Shown piece after piece: positions 26,478 through 35,838 of a stretch of 64,000 nucleotides of DNA. The stretch is taken from contig NZ_CP017244.1 in assembly GCF_001908375.1 (NCBI RefSeq), positions 434,001-498,000 on the forward strand, given 5' to 3'. The stretch comes from Rhizobium etli 8C-3. Its GTDB lineage: Bacteria; Pseudomonadota; Alphaproteobacteria; Rhizobiales; Rhizobiaceae. The position numbers and the translations under genes are program-made. Numbering within the stretch: the first letter of the stretch is position 1; each line of letters begins with the position of its first letter. The notes under the pieces were generated by a model. It was not told where the DNA came from. It saw only the letters and a program-made list of their open reading frames with translations, and made no database searches.

Positions 26478-27486
26478 GATGCGACCTCCCTGGCCAGCCT
26501 TGATCGCTCCTTCGCGATCGGAAATGACGACGGTCCTATTCGCATGCGGGCCCTCCGATTGAAGATCCCTGCCACGCCGCCCGCTCGGCGCCAGACGAGA
26601 ATGACGTGCAAGCGGCTTCCAACGGCTGGGTGATTTCAAGCGTCGCTCTATAAGGCGGTATCGCCGCAATCGCAGCTAGGATACTCTTTTCTCCCGGAGC
26701 ACTCCACTTTCAAGCGGCAGAATGTTGAGGAGCTAATGCCGGCTGCTGTTCCGAGCCTGATATCTCCCGGCCGCAGAACGCACGCATGGGTGCTGGATCA
26801 GACCTCGCCGTCTTCGTACGCTGTCGGCCGACACCGCGCAGGCTTTGGCTTTTCAGTCGAGCGACCATGTTGCCAGGAAGTCCTTCAGCATTTGCTCGAT
26901 CATGCACAGCTCAAGAAAAAGTGGCGTCCAAATAGTCGTAAGCTTTCTGGGTTTCGCCCTTCCAAGCCCGAACACACGCAAACGCGCGGTATGAGCCCTT
27001 TTACGTTGAGCGTTTTCGACTGAGCGTTGGACGCCAATTCGACGACGTGAACGACGCCGGATATGGAACGTCCCTGTAAGAGCGCTTGTTGCGGGCTTTG
27101 TCCCACAACACGCCACACCAGTGCCAGCCGTTAAGGTCCGCACCCAGCTCGCGCTATTTCTACAGGGCGATCAAAGGCCAACACAACAAATCCTTATCGC
27201 TGTTTGTTGCCGTCGCGCGATTTCGGCTAACGGACCAAGAAAGGGCGTCCAGGATCCTGATATTTTATGATATCGCGTCGCTGCCAAGACCGGTAAACAC
27301 GCGTTCCTGATACGGCTTAGCAGGCGATTTTCGGGTAGGAGGGTTCGTCATTTGATGTGCGGCGGCCCAACCTGGGGGAGGACGGGATGCGCGAGCAAAC
27401 GATTGGGTTCTTGGTGGCGGCCGAACTGTCAGCTATGTTCTGGGCCGCTTTCTTTCTCCTGCTCGGTTGACCGATGAGATACGACG
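26478..27486. other. Long non-coding or decayed region
   Basis: About 1 kb without a convincing gene. Minus-strand pieces near 26900-27150 (for example F-L-E-L-C-M-I-E-Q-M-L-K-D-F-L) look once coding but are broken by frame changes and match nothing I know. Dispersed palindromic repeats begin at its right end. Confidence 0.4.
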
Positions 27487-27524
27487 AGGGCTCGCCTTCG
27501 GATGGGTGGGCTAAGGCGAGCCCT
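27487..27524. repeat. Palindromic repeat, copy 1 of AGGGCTCG family
   Basis: AGGGCTCGCCTT (27487-27498) and AAGGCGAGCCCT (27513-27524) form a perfect 12-bp stem. Related palindromes with the same AGGGCTCG/CGAGCCCT core occur at 38897 and 39611. They resemble the intergenic mosaic elements (RIME) of rhizobia. Confidence 0.65.
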
Positions 27525-27587
27525 GGCCGTACCTTGTGCCGCGGCTGCCTTCGATGCATTGCGACACTTGGAGTACGCAGTACCAAT

Positions 27588-27726
27588 AAGGGCCCTCCCT
27601 GGCTGCACGAGGAGAGCCCTAACCTTTGGCGCGCGTAATGCGCACTTCGGGTCATTCAAAACATGCATTAAGCTTGAGGTGGATGATATTGGACCGAAGT
27701 CTGAATTTTGGCGGGACTTTGGTCCT
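27588..27726. repeat. Intergenic mosaic repeat, shared with 47407-47558
   Basis: Three blocks recur in the same order as at 47407: a palindrome around GGGCCCTCCC...GGAGAGCCC with TAACC after it, an AAGCTTG block, and ATATTGGACCGAAGTCTGAA ending in GGGACTTTGGTCC, itself a hairpin (GGACCGAAGTC with GACTTTGGTCC). Block order and non-coding setting fit a dispersed repeat. Confidence 0.6.
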
Positions 27727-28061
27727 AGTCGGGCGTTGGCTCAACCTTTTGGCGAGGGCTGGCCATGAGCGAAGTTCCAAAACCTTGGATGGCCTGAACC
27801 ATCATGAATTCGATATGTCTGTGGCGGGCTCTTTGTCTGCCGCGGCGCGCGCCGGGCGTAAGGCACACCGGTCGAAGCAATTGCCGACTTAACGGCAGCG
27901 GCCTTTCTGTTCGACCTGAGGCGAAACGCAAGGCTCTTTCTAATGGGAACAAAACCGCTCGTCTGTCCTCATGACCACCAAGTCGTTGAACCTATCGGCG
28001 AACAGCACCGACTGATGCGATCGAATGCCGGGTCAACGGGACTTCATTGCGCATCTCTTTT

Positions 28062-28319
28062 CTAACCGCGCATCGTATCGAACGGGACACCTGCTTCTTT
28101 CGCAGCGGCGATGAAGCTTGCGCGGGCTTCATGAGGTTCCCGAATTCCGGCTTCGACGTCTGAGCAGATCAGTAACGCGGCCATGAATGCCTTTCCCTCC
28201 GCCACCGGCCAAGAATTCGCGAGAACCTCCAGCGCCTCGGATGTGGATGCGATGGTCGTGAGCTGACCGGTTCTCCTGCAGACAATCATTACGGGGTGAT
28301 CCCAACGTCTGTTACTCAT
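28062..28319 (-). CDS. DUF982-family small protein
   Basis: An 85-residue soluble protein with the DUF982 pattern: W-D-H-P-V-M-I-V-C-R-R-T-G-Q-L-T-T-I-A-S-T-S-E-A at the N-terminus, then L-A-N-S-W-P-V-A-E-G-K-A-F and A-L-L-I-C-S-D-V-E-A-G. The family is nearly confined to rhizobia and relatives and often occurs in many copies; its function is unknown. ATG 28319 has GAGAGGGCGAGAT before it; the frame extends further upstream but with unrelated sequence. Confidence 0.85.
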   Translation of the reverse strand: MSNRRWDHPVMIVCRRTGQLTTIASTSEALEVLANSWPVAEGKAFMAALLICSDVEAGIREPHEARASFIAAAKEAGVPFDTMRG

Positions 28320-28671
28320 ATCTCGCCCTCTCCAGAAAAGCAGGTTAACGAAGGACCACAGCGCGATGCAAGTGGAGAAGCGTCTGGCATCCCTGGCGGG
28401 GCGCGGACTATGAAGGGATCGAGCCTGACCGCAATGAGTTCCCGCAGCGCTCCTCATCATCGGACATGAACGGGAAGCGAAGCGGCTTTGCGCAGCGCAC
28501 GACCGCCAGGCAGCCCAGCCGGTGCCAACAGATGTCTCGGCTGCTGCCGCACTGCATTGCCATGGGTTCGACATCTTGAAAAGAATGGAAGGTCTGATCT
28601 GGTCGCGGTCTTTTGACTTGCTGGTCAGTCGGTCGCGGTGGCGAGACGGCATCGAGCGTTGCGTAAAGCGA
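28320..28671. other. Intergenic region, nothing recognised
   Basis: 352 bases between two small minus-strand genes. It contains upstream frame extensions without homology; no repeat or RNA gene seen. Confidence 0.4.
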
Positions 28672-28956
28672 TTACCGATGCCTGGGTGACGGCGAACGCG
28701 TCTTCTGGTCGGGGTCGCTGCCGCTCATCCGTGATGGCAGCCCTTGGATGGCATATCTGGGAAGGCGATGCCATTTGGACCCGACAGTGTTCCGATTGAG
28801 GATCTCCATCAAGTCGGTGGCATTTTTTTCGGTCAGATCAGTCAACTGCTTGCATCCTATCATGGCGGGATAGCCGGTGACGGTGTCGAATACCGTCCAT
28901 TTGCCGTCTTGTTCCGCGCGGCAGCCGTATGGCATGTAATGGATGTTGGAAGACAT
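28672..28956 (-). CDS. Small hypothetical protein with R-Y-A-I-Q-G-L-P motif
   Basis: The 94-residue protein starts M-S-S-N-I-H-Y-M-P-Y-G-C and has K-W-T-V-F-D-T-V-T-G-Y-P-A in the middle, then P-R-Y-A-I-Q-G-L-P-S-R-M-S-G-S and a basic tail. The motif R-[FY]-A-I-Q-G-L-P is shared with the two 100-aa paralogues at 13181 and 55555, as are the first codons ATGTCTTCC. GGGAGG precedes the ATG, and a hairpin followed by CGCCCCG lies upstream. Function unknown. Confidence 0.65.
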   Translation of the reverse strand: MSSNIHYMPYGCRAEQDGKWTVFDTVTGYPAMIGCKQLTDLTEKNATDLMEILNRNTVGSKWHRLPRYAIQGLPSRMSGSDPDQKTRSPSPRHR

Positions 28957-29014
28957 AGAACCTCCCTTCGCTGAAGGCAGCGGAGCTCACGAAACGGGGC
29001 GAACCTTCGAGGTT
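28957..29014 (-). promoter_or_regulatory. Leader with stem-loop, possible diverged relative of the three-copy leader
   Basis: On the minus strand AACCT-CGA-AGGTT (29014-29002) is followed by CGCCCCG, then GAAGGGAGG and ATGTCTTCC. Stem plus GCCCC plus a ribosome site able to pair with CTTCC matches part of the leader at 13111, but stem 1 is absent and the spacer is longer, so kinship is uncertain. Confidence 0.35.
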
Positions 29015-29050
29015 GCTTCAACATCATAAAATTAGCAAGCGCTTAATTAA

Positions 29051-29254
29051 TTACTCTTCGGGCGCTGGCTCGTCCGGCCAAGACGAAGGGTTCTGCTCCG
29101 CGAACGCGTAGAACAGTACGATTGCAATCGCAGCAATCTTACGTTGCGTAAGACCCGTGCCGGATATTTCTCTTTGTCGAGTCCAACGCCATGTTTCGTT
29201 GAAGAAAGGCGCCACGCCGTAGCATGCCTCACAAAATCGGCGGTTGTGGATCAA
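29051..29254 (-). CDS. Possible small protein, TTG start
   Basis: A 67-codon frame overlapping the end of the SRAP gene by 26 bases. The C-terminal half (T-Q-R-K-I-A-A-I-A-I-V-L-F-Y-A-F-A-E-Q-N-P-S-S-W-P-D-E-P) looks coding and slightly hydrophobic, the first half less so. Start may be internal. Unrecognised, low confidence. Confidence 0.35.
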   Translation of the reverse strand: MIHNRRFCEACYGVAPFFNETWRWTRQREISGTGLTQRKIAAIAIVLFYAFAEQNPSSWPDEPAPEE

Positions 29255-29945
29255 GATTGATCTTCTCGAGAATGTCCGGCGTATCGTTCCTCGGTGAGCC
29301 TACGGCTTTACCGATCGGCCACATGGTCATCAGCTCGGAGGGGAACGACTTCATCAGATCACCAGGCTCCGGCTCCGGCGACAGCCAGCGCTCGTAGTCC
29401 TCTGGATGCAGAATGACCGGCATGCGGTCGTGGATCGCAGCCATCATGGTATTCGCCGGGCAGGTGATGATCGCGAAGGTGCGAACATCGAGGTCGGCCG
29501 CATTGCGCCAGGTTTCCCAGATGCCGGCAAGTGCGAAGGGCGCGCCCGACTTCATGGCGACGGCATATGGCTGCTTGTTCTTGCCCGTGCCCAAGATGTC
29601 CTTCCATTCGAAGAAGCCGTCGATTGGAACAAGACAGCGGCGAGCTTGATAGGCAACCTTGAATCTGCTGTTCCTGGCGATGCCTTCCGAGCGGACATTG
29701 ACCTGCGGCCGTCCTCCCGGTTTCATCCATCCAGGGATCAAGCCCCACCCGGCGCTGACGAACACCGGTCCCATGACATCCGGTTCGCGCACCATTTCCC
29801 TGATGATGATCGGATAGTCGAGGGAAGGGGCGCCGTTATATCGCGGGAACTGGTTGGCCAGACCGAGCACGCTTCTTCTATCGGCGAAAGCAAAGGCGTT
29901 CATCATGCTTTCAAGGTTGGTTTTGATGAATACGCGTCCGCACAT
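29229..29945 (-). CDS. SOS-response-associated peptidase family (YedK/HMCES)
   Basis: The 238-residue protein belongs to the SRAP family, which covalently shields abasic sites in single-stranded DNA. The key Cys2 is exposed after removal of Met in M-C-G-R-V-F, which fixes the start at ATG 29945 rather than the in-frame ATG 12 bases earlier. Other conserved segments are N-V-R-S-E-G, P-I-D-G-F-F-E-W (active-site Glu) and H-D-R-M-P-V-I-L (His). In bacteria such genes often accompany other repair functions; exonuclease III lies 2 kb away on the other strand. Confidence 0.93.
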   Translation of the reverse strand: MCGRVFIKTNLESMMNAFAFADRRSVLGLANQFPRYNGAPSLDYPIIIREMVREPDVMGPVFVSAGWGLIPGWMKPGGRPQVNVRSEGIARNSRFKVAYQARRCLVPIDGFFEWKDILGTGKNKQPYAVAMKSGAPFALAGIWETWRNAADLDVRTFAIITCPANTMMAAIHDRMPVILHPEDYERWLSPEPEPGDLMKSFPSELMTMWPIGKAVGSPRNDTPDILEKINLDPQPPIL

Positions 29946-30213
29946 GTCAGGGCTCACTCGTAATTCTCAGGATTTCCATTAAACGCGCCAATTTGCCGTT
30001 GAGCAACGTCTGACGCTCTTCATCGGGAACCGCCTCTCGCTCGTATGTCGGTGCAAGGCGCAATGCAATGATGCCGCGATGGATCCGGCTCCTGGCACGA
30101 CCGTTGTGATATGCCAACGGGAGACACGGGCATCGAATGCAAGCAATGCCGCAATAGGCTACCGAGCACCGAGGCCGAAAGATCAAGGGCACAAAATGCG
30201 GTGCCTGAAAGTC

Positions 30214-30432
30214 TCATCGGTCTGCGAGGCCAAGTTGCGAACGGAGCGCGTCGATCCGTTTCGAGGCTTCCGCTTTTGTCAATTTCACGGAGAATATCTC
30301 CGGGGTGTTTGCCTGCTCGGACAACGTCTTCAGATAGGATTGCTGGGCTGCTGTCATAGGCTCATCGCCACTGATCCAATCTTCAGGATCCTTTTCGAGG
30401 TTCGAGTTGGTCGTATTTGCCGTCTTAGTCAT
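30214..30432 (-). CDS. DUF3072-family small protein
   Basis: A 72-residue acidic soluble protein with the DUF3072 core D-P-E-D-W-I-S-G-D-E-P-M-T-A-A-Q-Q-S-Y-L and the C-terminal L-T-K-A-E-A-S-K-R-I-D-A-L. Function unknown; homologues occur widely in alphaproteobacteria and actinobacteria. ATG 30432 has GAGGAGC upstream. A near-perfect EcfG promoter (30460-30485) lies 28 bases before the ATG, so the gene should belong to the general stress response. Confidence 0.88.
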   Translation of the reverse strand: MTKTANTTNSNLEKDPEDWISGDEPMTAAQQSYLKTLSEQANTPEIFSVKLTKAEASKRIDALRSQLGLADR

Positions 30433-30459
30433 CGCTTGAGCTCCTCGGATGCGTTGATG

Positions 30460-30485
30460 AAACGACCCAAGGTTCCGTAGGTTCC
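30460..30485 (-). promoter_or_regulatory. EcfG (RpoE2-type) general stress promoter
   Basis: On the minus strand GGAAC (30485-30481), 16 bases, CGTTT (30464-30460), matching the GGAAC-N16-CGTT consensus, 28 bases upstream of the DUF3072 start. Confidence 0.75.
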
Positions 30486-30779
30486 GAGTTAGGAGATCGG
30501 CACGCGGCAACCTCGCGCAGGTGAGCGCGCAGGGAGTTGACAGGCAGGAGCATCTCAAAAAGCTGCCCCGCGACCGGCAATTGAACACTCCGGCTCGCTC
30601 AATTTTTGTTTGAATCCGAGGATTGAAGGCTGGCGACACAGATTTGGAGCGCGGCCCACGATCCCGATCCCGTCATCGCGCAGCTTGTTACGGCCGATAC
30701 CGCCGCGACAGGCAAGGAACCCGGCAAACGTCACGGCGGTATCACCGAGCCCTGCCTCTGAAGATTGACCGCGGCGCTT

Positions 30780-30908
30780 TCAAAGCCCCATGGCTTTTGC
30801 AACGATCCAAATCGGAACTCCTGCCGTCACAGCTGACACCAGCACGACCGAGACGACCTTGATAGCGTAAGCCCGACGCTCGCGGGCGTCATCCCACTCA
30901 TATCCCAT
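30780..30908 (-). CDS. Small single-pass membrane protein, 42 aa
   Basis: ATG 30908 follows GGGGAGTTATCG. The peptide M-G-Y-E-W-D-D-A-R-E-R-R-A-Y-A has a charged N-terminus and one membrane helix (I-K-V-V-S-V-V-L-V-S-A-V-T-A-G-V-P-I-W-I-V). Strong ribosome site, clean composition and the amphipathic charge pattern support a real gene. Function unknown. Confidence 0.6.
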   Translation of the reverse strand: MGYEWDDARERRAYAIKVVSVVLVSAVTAGVPIWIVAKAMGL

Positions 30909-31585
30909 CGATAACTCCCCAGCCTGCTGTCAAATAGAACCACCGGGTTCAGGGATGAGTCGAGTCACGATTCCTCAACGTCGTTAACACTGTGAGCACG
31001 TGCACGGCCGGGGCCAAGATGTGCGATCCGCTTAGGGTGGAAACGGCGGAGCAGTCCGTGGCCCGAGGAGTTCATGCGGAGCTTCATTAGCCGCCCGCAG
31101 GTGGGGTTGAAAACGAGACAGGCCGCATCCGGCGATGCGACCCGTCCAAGCCGCGACGACTTAATACAACTGCCGCGATAGTTTTTCCTACCACGAAGGC
31201 CGGCCAAAACGAATTACCTCTTTTGGGTAACGCTCCCACCCATTCTTGCAGCTTCACACGATTCCCCTTTGCTCTCTATTCGCCCGACCGAGGGCCTGAC
31301 ATGGGACGCATCACCTTCGCGGACACAACGATTTCGCGAACGGTGCAAGAAGAGTCCTGTGATGCTTGGCAATTCGCCCGAAGTGCGACCGCAAACTATG
31401 CTCGGCCCCATCCATTCGACCGAGCGCAATATTTCTGGAAGCATGCCAATCACCTACTCAATTTTCAGAGCCTTGGGCGTTCAATCTTGCACTTTTCAGG
31501 CGGAAGAAACGCGTTAGATTCAATGCATCCTCATTATCGCGACATACGTTGTTAGTGGGACGGCAGCCTGGGAGGATGAAATGAC
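30909..31585. other. Intergenic region, no gene recognised
   Basis: 677 bases. Several overlapping short frames on both strands lack ribosome sites and resemble no family. No repeat of note. Confidence 0.4.
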
Positions 31586-31771
31586 ATGATCAAGTGCAAG
31601 CTGATCGATGCCAACGCCGGGAAACGCTACTTGCGGCGCAACGAGAAGGGACGTTTTGAGGGGAACGTTGCCGTCGGCGGCTTGGTTTCTGCCGATTGCC
31701 ATGAAGAGGCGAAGGACAAGGCCCGCGCATGTGACCAACCAACCGCCGCACCAGGCTTTGATTGGCCGTGA
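31586..31771 (+). CDS. Small hypothetical protein, 61 aa
   Basis: GGAGGATGAAATGAC precedes ATG 31586. The protein M-I-K-C-K-L-I-D-A-N-A-G-K-R-Y-L-R-R-N-E-K-G-R-F contains the segment A-G-K-R-Y-L-R-R-x-x-x-G-R-F that I associate with small uncharacterised rhizobial proteins. It overlaps the exonuclease gene start (GTGA), suggesting translational coupling. Confidence 0.6.
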   Translation: MIKCKLIDANAGKRYLRRNEKGRFEGNVAVGGLVSADCHEEAKDKARACDQPTAAPGFDWP

Positions 31772-32541
31772 AAATCGCCACCTTCAACGTCAACGGTATA
31801 AATGGCCGACTCGATGTTATCCTGCGTTGGCTGAAGGAAACCGCGCCGGATGTTGTATGCCTGCAGGAGCTGAAAGCGCCTGATGAGAAATTCCCACAAC
31901 GTGCGCTTGAGAAGGCGGGATACGGTGCCATCTGGCATGGCCAGAAGAGCTGGAACGGTGTCGCCATCCTGGCGAAAGGAAAAGAGCCTGTAAAAACCAG
32001 GAGTGGATTGCCAGGTGATCCTGACGACACGCATAGCCGGTATATCGAGGCAGTCATCAACGGCATGGTGATCGGATGCATCTATCTTCCCAACGGCAAC
32101 CCGGCGCCAGGCCCGAAATTCGACTATAAACTTCGCTGGTTCGAGCGCCTTACAAGCTACGCTGCCGAGCTTCTGGAACTGGACGTTCCAAGCGCACTGA
32201 TTGGTGATTTCAACGTCATGCCGAGCGATATCGACGTCTACGCCCCTGAGAGATGGCGAGAGGACGCTTTGTTCCGGCCTGAGGTGAGGGCGGCCTACGC
32301 TGATCTTGTTTCGCAGGGCTGGACCGATGCGATCCGGCATCTTTATCCGGATCAACGCATCTACACATTCTGGAAGTATTTCCGCAACGCCTTCGCTCGG
32401 GATGCTGGCCTTCGCATCGATCACTTTCTACTAAGCGCATCGTTGGCCGACGATCTGGTGGCTGCCGGCGTCGACAAGTCTATCCGATCGCTACCGCACG
32501 CAAGCGATCACGCGCCAGTTTGGATCGAGATCCGTGACTGA
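31768..32541 (+). CDS. xthA: Exodeoxyribonuclease III
   Basis: The 257-residue exonuclease/AP endonuclease removes nucleotides from 3' ends and cuts at abasic sites. All active-site segments are present: I-A-T-F-N-V-N-G-I (Asn), C-L-Q-E-L-K (Glu), I-G-D-F-N-V-M-P (Asp, Asn), and H-A-S-D-H-A-P-V (Asp-His). I chose GTG 31768, which overlaps the previous stop codon, because it starts V-K-I-A-T-F-N like the family; a TTG 6 bases upstream is possible. Genomes usually have another xthA, so this may be an accessory copy, perhaps linked to the SRAP gene nearby. Confidence 0.93.
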   Translation: MKIATFNVNGINGRLDVILRWLKETAPDVVCLQELKAPDEKFPQRALEKAGYGAIWHGQKSWNGVAILAKGKEPVKTRSGLPGDPDDTHSRYIEAVINGMVIGCIYLPNGNPAPGPKFDYKLRWFERLTSYAAELLELDVPSALIGDFNVMPSDIDVYAPERWREDALFRPEVRAAYADLVSQGWTDAIRHLYPDQRIYTFWKYFRNAFARDAGLRIDHFLLSASLADDLVAAGVDKSIRSLPHASDHAPVWIEIRD

Positions 32542-32739
32542 CAAAACTGCGATCGTAACGGCCGCTGGTCGAGCGAGGTCCATGAATTCTGACCAATGTT
32601 GTAATTCGGGGCCCTCGTCACGAGAGGTTCGTACCGGGGTTGGTGCGGGTGGCGCGGATATACCGCAATTTTCGGTGTTCTCGCGGCATTCCCTCACGAA
32701 TCGAAGGTATGCGCAACGCCTGTGTTATCTTGGAAGATC

Positions 32740-34362
32740 TTAAAGCATCTCGAACGACGATTGACGCAGAAAATCGCCAATCGCTTCGGCGGACATCGGG
32801 GCGCCCAAAAAGTTTCCTTGCAGTCGGTCGCATTTTTTTTTGATAAGCCAATCCGCTTGACCGGTTGTCTCGACGCCTTCTGCCGTAACTCGCATCCCCA
32901 ATCCATGCGCAAGCCCGATGATGAAACGCACGATCGTCTGGCTCTTCGGGTTCGTTTCAACATCGTTGATGAAGTGCTTGTCGATCTTGATCGTGTCGAA
33001 CGGGAAGTTCTGTAGGTAGTTCAGAGAGGAATAGCGAGTGCCAAAGTCGTCGAGCGCGATGCGGGTACCTAAGACCTCAAGGGTGTGGAGCGTGTCGAGG
33101 TTGTTGGTCGTGCGCTCCAGCAAGACGGTTTCGGTTATTTCGAGCTCCAGCCTATCGGCCGGAAGTCCGACCTCGTCGAGGATCCGAGTTATTCGATCTG
33201 TGAAACCGGCGCGCAGGAATTCTGCCGGAGAAAGATTGACCGAAACAATAAAATGCGAGGGCCAGGTCGCCGCCTCACGGCAAGCCTGTTCGAGCACCCA
33301 CGCTCCAATATCGCCCATCAGGCCGTCGGCTTCGGCCATGGGTATGAAAAGACTGGGCGGAACAACGCCGGCATAAGGATGACGCCAGCGCAGGAGGGCC
33401 TCGAATCCTATGATTCCATCCACAATCTCGACGAGCGGCTGATACTCTATGAAGAATTGTTGTTCCTGGAGGGCTACACGTAAGCTGCGCCTCAGCATCT
33501 CACGCTGTTCCAGCATAATCATCATCGAGCGGTTGAACGTTCTCGCGCGGCCGCGTCCGTCATTCTTCGCCGCGTAGAGCGCAATGTCGGCGGCCTTCAT
33601 CAATTGTTCGCCGTCGTTGCCGTCAATCGGGGCAATGGCAATTCCTACGCTTGCGCCCACAAAAACACTGATTCCGTCGATGCTAAACGGATCCTTGAAC
33701 GCCCGGACCAAGGATTCGGCCAGACGCTCTGCTTCAGCGGGCTGGTCGTCACAGGATTGGATAACGGCGAATTCATCGCCCGCGAGCCTGTAGGCGGTCT
33801 CACCGTCGCGAAGCACGGCTTGGATTCGTTCCGCCGTCATCTTGAGCACGACATCGCCGGCGCCATGGCCAAGGGTGTCGTTGACCGGCTTGAAGTCATC
33901 GAGATCGATCTGCATCAATGCAAGTTTGTGCCCTGCAAGCGCAGGGAGATTCGCCTGAAGGTCGCTGCTGAACTGGCGACGGTTGGCCAGTCCCGTCAAT
34001 GCATCGTGCGTAGCCTGATGAAGAAGCAAAGCTCGGTCTGCATCTCCATTCAGCGCCTTCGAACGAGCCATCGGGTTTCGCGTCTCGATGATGCCCAGTC
34101 CCCGTTCCGTGCTGAAAAGGAGAAGATTTCGCCCGTCCTGGGACCCGCCAGGTTCGATCGCAATGTTGCACGGGATTCCGCCGGCAAGCACGGCCTCGAC
34201 ACGCGATCTACGGTCGGGGTCCAGCAGTTCTGGATATACCTGCCAAAGAGTCGCATCTGCGGCGGCTACGATCCTGTAGGCCTGTGCAACTTTTGCAGAG
34301 CATCTTACCAGTCTCAGGCTATTCCCGTAATAAGAAACAAAATCATCAGCTTGACCGTTCAT
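32740..34362 (-). CDS. GGDEF-EAL protein (cyclic-di-GMP metabolism)
   Basis: The 540-residue protein has an N-terminal region of about 100 residues (PAS-like in length, no membrane helix), a GGDEF domain with the variant site A-G-D-E-F (194-198) and an EAL domain starting E-A-L-L-R (321-325). The EAL active-site motifs are complete: V-N-L-S-P, E-I-T-E-T, A-L-D-D-F-G-T, K-I-D, and A-E-G-V-E-T, so phosphodiesterase activity is likely. A-G-D-E-F occurs in active cyclases as well. It would tune cyclic-di-GMP and hence motility or exopolysaccharide. No neighbour suggests an input. Confidence 0.93.
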   Translation of the reverse strand: MNGQADDFVSYYGNSLRLVRCSAKVAQAYRIVAAADATLWQVYPELLDPDRRSRVEAVLAGGIPCNIAIEPGGSQDGRNLLLFSTERGLGIIETRNPMARSKALNGDADRALLLHQATHDALTGLANRRQFSSDLQANLPALAGHKLALMQIDLDDFKPVNDTLGHGAGDVVLKMTAERIQAVLRDGETAYRLAGDEFAVIQSCDDQPAEAERLAESLVRAFKDPFSIDGISVFVGASVGIAIAPIDGNDGEQLMKAADIALYAAKNDGRGRARTFNRSMMIMLEQREMLRRSLRVALQEQQFFIEYQPLVEIVDGIIGFEALLRWRHPYAGVVPPSLFIPMAEADGLMGDIGAWVLEQACREAATWPSHFIVSVNLSPAEFLRAGFTDRITRILDEVGLPADRLELEITETVLLERTTNNLDTLHTLEVLGTRIALDDFGTRYSSLNYLQNFPFDTIKIDKHFINDVETNPKSQTIVRFIIGLAHGLGMRVTAEGVETTGQADWLIKKKCDRLQGNFLGAPMSAEAIGDFLRQSSFEML

Positions 34363-35070
34363 AGACGCAGCTCGTTCCCACCTCAGGCTGTCGAGACATT
34401 GCTAACACGCTGAAGCTAATTTTTTCAACCAAGTTTCGCTTTGGTTAGCAAGATAACAACTAGAGAGAGCCAAACGAAAGGAAAGTGTTCCGAATCGGCC
34501 GTTATTCAAAAGTGCGGCATGGAACAGCTTCTTCTTAGCAATCAAGGGCCGTCAGGAGACGCAAGCCAGGGTTCATACGGCAATCAGACTTAGAAGCGCC
34601 TTGTACCTTTATCGTGCCCACCAGTGAGCTTTCGGCAACTGTCGCCATAACTTCTGCACTTCCAGACCGGGGCGCGGCTTAAGCGCCCGACCTTCGGCCG
34701 CGCCGACTTCCTTGACGGTGCGTCCGTCGCGGCACAGGAGCGAGACCAAAACCGGTTAGTGAAGGTCGGCAGGACCGAGATCGGCAATACAGGTACCGAT
34801 AGAGCTTGTTGAAGGCGCGTCCCGCCGAAAAGCTAAAAAAGCATTCAGCTATTGGCGTTCAGGGCATTTTTCCTCCTGAACATTTTCGCACGATCTATTC
34901 GCAAGCCATTGACTATCACACCCGGCCGATATATTTAGATCGTGTCCCATAAAATTGTGCACAATAGATCTAGCCGAGTTCTAATGCGAGGTCTCTCGCT
35001 TAAAAGCCGAGCATCGCTTCGAAACGATAGAGCCATCCCGACAAACAATCTACGATAGAAAGGAAATGAC
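34363..35070. other. Intergenic region, no gene recognised
   Basis: 708 bases. A minus-strand segment near 34620-34760 (L-L-C-R-D-G-R-T-V-K-E-V-G-A-A-E-G-R-A-L-K-P-R-P-G) looks partly coding but is closed by stops and not identified. Confidence 0.35.
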
Positions 35071-35838
35071 ATGCCCAGGTTTGCAGCCGCTGTCGCCGTT
35101 ATTGGTGCTCTTTTCGCAGGTGCCGTTGCCGCACAGCCGGCCAAGCCCACCGTCGTCCTCGTGCATGGCGCATTTGCCGACTCTTCCAGCTGGAACGGCG
35201 TCATTCAAATTCTTGAAAAGGACGGCTATCCTGTCGTCGCCGCGGCCAACCCACTGCGCGGTGTTTCCAGTGATGCCGCATATGTCTCAAACGTCGTCCG
35301 CAGTATCGAGGGTCCCGTCGTTCTCGTCGGCCACTCCTATGGCGGGCAAGTGATCTCGAACGCGGCAAGGGGCCAAGACAACGTCAAGTCGCTCGTCTAT
35401 GTCGCAGCTTTCGCACCGGAAGCTGGAGAAGCGGCAGCCGACCTGGCTGGCAAATTTCCCGGTGGCACCCTTGGTCAAGCGATCGCGGCCCCCGTCAAGT
35501 TGCCTGATGGCGGCGTAGACCTTTACATCGACAAGGCAAAGTTCCACCAGCAGTTTGCTCACGACGTACCGTCGGAACAGGCCGCTCTTATGGCGGCGGG
35601 ACAGCGCCCCATCGCCGAGGCGGCACTGACCGAGAAATCCGGCGAGCCCGCCTGGAAAGACTTGCCTTCATGGTTCATCTATGGCGACGGTGACAAGAAT
35701 ATCCCGGCAAGGGCGCTTGGATTCATGGCGGAGCGGGCAGGCTCCAAGCACACAGTCGTGGTCGCGGGTGCTTCCCATGTCGTGATGATCTCGAAGCCGC
35801 AATTCGTCGCCGGGTTGATCGAGGAAGCCGCGCAATAG
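35071..35838 (+). CDS. Secreted alpha/beta hydrolase
   Basis: A 255-residue hydrolase with a signal peptide (M-P-R-F-A-A-A-V-A-V-I-G-A-L-F-A-G-A-V-A, cleavage near A-A-Q). It has the oxyanion segment L-V-H-G-A-F-A-D-S-S-S-W, the nucleophile elbow G-H-S-Y-G-G (Ser about 93), and the catalytic His in G-A-S-H-V-V-M-I-S. Proteins of this subgroup act on small esters or as haloalkane-like hydrolases. GAAAGGAAATGAC precedes the ATG. Function beyond hydrolase cannot be fixed. Confidence 0.9.
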   Translation: MPRFAAAVAVIGALFAGAVAAQPAKPTVVLVHGAFADSSSWNGVIQILEKDGYPVVAAANPLRGVSSDAAYVSNVVRSIEGPVVLVGHSYGGQVISNAARGQDNVKSLVYVAAFAPEAGEAAADLAGKFPGGTLGQAIAAPVKLPDGGVDLYIDKAKFHQQFAHDVPSEQAALMAAGQRPIAEAALTEKSGEPAWKDLPSWFIYGDGDKNIPARALGFMAERAGSKHTVVVAGASHVVMISKPQFVAGLIEEAAQ

